Shown in pieces: positions 62,509-64,000 of a DNA stretch of 64,000 nt. Under the pieces are notes generated by a model. The model saw only the letters and a list, made by a program, of their open reading frames with translations. It was not told where the DNA came from and ran no database searches. Both the position numbers and the translations under genes were made by a program. The first letter of the stretch is position 1, and each line of letters starts with the position of its first letter. Source of the stretch: Oscillospiraceae bacterium (GTDB lineage: Bacteria; Bacillota; Clostridia; Oscillospirales; Oscillospiraceae); the NCBI GenBank assembly GCA_902765595.1, contig CACXAQ010000004.1, forward strand, positions 113,865 to 177,864, in the 5' to 3' direction.

Positions 62509-62823
62509 TCAGCCCAGCAGCACCTTGCGGGCCAGCCTTTTCACCAGGCTCTTCTTCCCGGTCTTCTTGCCCCGGTGCTTCCGGGCGTGGACCTTCTGGC
62601 GCACTTCCTCGGCGCGGCGGACGGCCTTTTTGATCTCCCGGGCCTTGCGCCTGGCCCGATGGAGGGCGTGCAGGCTCTTGCCTGTGCAGATGAGCAGAAA
62701 CAGCCCGCCCAGGGCCAGCCCCAGCTTCTTGGCGATCTCGCCCAGGCCCTTGCCCCGCAGCAGGTCAAGGCCCTTCTTCAGCAGATCCAGCAGGATCCCC
62801 AGCAGTTTCTTCAGCAGCTCCAT
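62509..62823 (-). CDS. Small, extremely basic membrane-associated protein
   Basis: An unrecognised 104-aa protein. Residues 1-35 are an amphipathic Leu/Lys repeat (LLKKLLGILLDLLKKGLDLL). A hydrophobic segment (about 34-50) may insert in the membrane. The remainder is very basic with many Lys/Arg (RARRKAREIKKAVRRAE, KHRGKKTGKKSLVKRLARK). The predicted charge is strongly positive. It could bind nucleic acid or membrane, or be a self-toxic peptide. The ribosome site AGGAGAAG precedes ATG 62823. It sits 19 bases from the YebC gene and may be co-transcribed with it. Confidence 0.6.
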   Translation of the reverse strand: MELLKKLLGILLDLLKKGLDLLRGKGLGEIAKKLGLALGGLFLLICTGKSLHALHRARRKAREIKKAVRRAEEVRQKVHARKHRGKKTGKKSLVKRLARKVLLG

Positions 62824-62842
62824 GGTCTTCTCCTAAGGAAGT

Positions 62843-63583
62843 TTATTCCGCGTCTTCCCAGTTGTGCCAGACGTTCTGCACGTCGTCGAAGTCCTCGAAC
62901 ATGTCCAGCATCTTCTGCATGTTCTTGGCGTCGTCCTCATTGGTGATCTTGATATAGCCGTTCTGGGGCAGCATCTCCACCTGGGCCTCCAGCAGCTTGT
63001 AGCCCTTGTCGGTGAGAGCCTCGGCCACGGCGGCCACGTCGTCCTCGGCGGTGTAGACGGTCATGGTCTCGCCCTCCGCCTCGAAATCGGCGGCGCCGGC
63101 GTCCAGCGCGTCCATCATCACGGTGTCCTCGTCCAGCTCCTCGTCCTCGTTGTCGATGACGATGACGCCCTTGCGGTCGAAGGACCAGCTGACGCAGTTG
63201 GCGGCGCCCATGTTTCCGCCGTACTTGTCGAAGTAGTGGCGGATCTCACCGGCGGTGCGGTTGCGGTTATCGGTCATGGTCTCCACGATCACGGCCACGC
63301 CCTGGGGGCCGTAGCCCTCGTAGACGATCTTCTCATAGTTCTCGGTATTGCCCGCGCCCAGCGCCTTGTCGATGGTGCGCTTGATGTTGTCGTTGGGCAT
63401 GTTGGCGGCCTTGGCCTTGGCGATCACGGCGGCCAGCTTGGAGTTGGAGCGGGGATCACCGCCGCCGCCCTCCTTGACGGCCACGATCATCTCGCGGGCG
63501 ATCTTGGTGAAGGCCTGGGCACGCTTGGCGTCCGCGGCGCCCTTGGTCTTCTGTATGTTGTGCCATTTGGAATGTCCGGACAT
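62843..63583 (-). CDS. YebC/PmpR-family regulatory or translation-associated protein
   Basis: A 246-aa member of the YebC/TACO1 family. These bind nucleic acid or ribosomes and influence transcription or translation of difficult sequences. The hallmark starts MSGHSKWHNIQ and continues with KGAADAKRAQAFTKIAREM, then NMPNDNIKRTIDKA and YEGYGPQGVAVIVE. The length is standard. It has its own promoter (63623-63651). Followed on the strand by the small basic protein. Confidence 0.95.
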   Translation of the reverse strand: MSGHSKWHNIQKTKGAADAKRAQAFTKIAREMIVAVKEGGGGDPRSNSKLAAVIAKAKAANMPNDNIKRTIDKALGAGNTENYEKIVYEGYGPQGVAVIVETMTDNRNRTAGEIRHYFDKYGGNMGAANCVSWSFDRKGVIVIDNEDEELDEDTVMMDALDAGAADFEAEGETMTVYTAEDDVAAVAEALTDKGYKLLEAQVEMLPQNGYIKITNEDDAKNMQKMLDMFEDFDDVQNVWHNWEDAE

Positions 63584-63622
63584 AAAAAACAGCTCCTCTT
63601 ATGCTAAAATTCAACCTCAGAC

Positions 63623-63651
63623 ATTTTAGCACAAGAGAAGCCTTCTGACAA
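63623..63651 (-). promoter_or_regulatory. Promoter of the YebC-family gene
   Basis: On the minus strand TTGTCA, 17 bases, TAAAAT, 40 bases before the ATG. Confidence 0.75.
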
Positions 63652-63675
63652 GTGCGGATTTCAATCTGTTCCGCT

Positions 63676-63728
63676 TTGGCCCCCTCGCCTAGAGGGGGCT
63701 GTCAGCCGTCAGGCTGACTGGGGGATAC
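63676..63728. repeat. GC-rich palindromic repeat, copy 3
   Basis: GGCCCCCTCGCCTAGAGGGGGC folds as a hairpin, followed by AGCC-GTCA-GGCT and GACTGGGGGA. It belongs to the same style of element as 54400 and 56840, but is shorter. Confidence 0.55.
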
Positions 63729-63783
63729 TGTCGGACAACAGAGCGCTCAAAGCAGGGCGCTGTGGAACGGGAGAATATCCCCC

Positions 63784-63911
63784 CGGCGCTTCGCGCCACC
63801 CCCCTTTAGGCAAGGGGGGCTATACGGAAGCGAAGGATCCCGGCGCTTCGCGCTACCCCCCTTTAGGCAAGGGGGGCTAAACGGAAGCGAAGGATCCCGG
63901 CGCTTCGCGCC
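63784..63911. repeat. 57-bp tandem repeat, about 2.2 copies
   Basis: The unit CGGCGCTTCGCGC...CCCCCCTTTAGGCAAGGGGGGCT...ACGGAAGCGAAGGATCC (full unit by position only: 63784-63840, 63841-63897, partial 63898-63911) repeats exactly at 57 bases with a few changes. Each unit contains the hairpin CCCCCCTT/AAGGGGGG. An apparent open frame on the minus strand is a 19-codon repeat and not a gene. The rest of the window to 64000 shows no gene. Confidence 0.8.
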
Positions 63912-64000
63912 ACCCCCACCTTGCCGCAATTGCCGTTCCCGGGCCTGCTTCGCGACGGCCCGCCAACGGCGCGGCTGCGGAAATTCCGGGCTTGCTTCTT

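Noticed and set aside
63747-63929. A 60-codon repetitive open frame
   Set aside because: It is a translation of the 57-bp tandem repeat (19 codons per unit). No ribosome site is seen.

Overview
The window is a 64 kb piece of a moderately GC-rich, spore-forming Firmicute chromosome. It is most likely from the class Clostridia, order Oscillospirales (Oscillospiraceae/Ruminococcaceae type). The evidence is a sporulation set (SpoIID/LytB protein, YunB, CotJA-CotJB/CotJC, CwlD-type amidase, SpoIVA, sigma-H), type III glutamine synthetase, a PPi-type phosphofructokinase, many Shine-Dalgarno-driven TTG/GTG starts, and GC-rich palindromic intergenic repeats. I ran no database search, so the taxonomic placement is inference. 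Most sites called as vegetative promoters are TTGaca-N16/17/18-TATAAT matches read by eye; a few are weaker and are marked so.

Layout. 1-9.5 kb: truncated 23S rRNA uridine methyltransferase (-), small lipoprotein, Sfp-type phosphopantetheinyl transferase, dapA (-, with a sigma-E-like promoter), then a + strand run of SpoIID-like protein, queA, tgt, yajC, two membrane proteins and xerD. RNase P RNA (-) follows, absent from any protein view. 10-15.3 kb: murD, methionine gamma-lyase-like protein, yunB, ligA. 15.4-23.3 kb: a flavin/Fe-S enoate reductase with a 48-aa leader protein (-), glnS (-), a frameshifted class I aminotransferase, an Fe-S aldo/keto reductase and a GH25 lysozyme (-). 23.5-31.1 kb: tRNA-Thr and tRNA-Tyr, an FtsX-type permease with its ATPase, the cotJ operon with a CotJA-CotJB fusion, a MATE transporter and tRNA-Leu. 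31.1-32.2 kb is non-coding and packed with hairpins, including seven abutting hairpins whose last part recurs inverted at 37.9 kb.

32.2-43.4 kb: trxA, a PIG-L deacetylase and an MFS transporter broken by one amber codon (-), type III glutamine synthetase, a phosphodiesterase, a signal-less BMP-domain protein, a C39-like protein, and a MoxR ATPase/VWA pair. 43.4-48.7 kb: divergent pfp and fba, a degenerate P-type ATPase lacking the catalytic signatures, and a second tyrosine recombinase with its own consensus promoter and a dif-like inverted repeat. 48.9-58.2 kb (-): radA, cwlD-type amidase, spoIVA, Nif3-like protein, trmK, a DUF1858 protein, a zinc-ribbon protein, sigH and ruvC-ruvA-ruvB, separated by GC-rich repeats. 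58.4-64 kb: a secreted CotH-kinase/SLH fusion, a RepA-like ATPase between TGAC-rich repeats (a probable mobile-element remnant), a small very basic membrane protein, a YebC-family protein and a 57-bp tandem repeat.

Several genes act together. tgt and queA make queuosine. murD, dapA and cwlD serve wall and cortex peptidoglycan. spoIVA, cotJ, yunB and sigH serve spore formation. ruvABC, radA, ligA and the Xer proteins serve DNA maintenance. pfp and fba are consecutive glycolytic steps. The best candidates for undescribed biology are the P-type pseudo-ATPase (45.8-47.5 kb), the MoxR/VWA module beside the BMP-domain and C39-like proteins (38-43.4 kb), the CotH-SLH fusion, and the hairpin-array repeat family.
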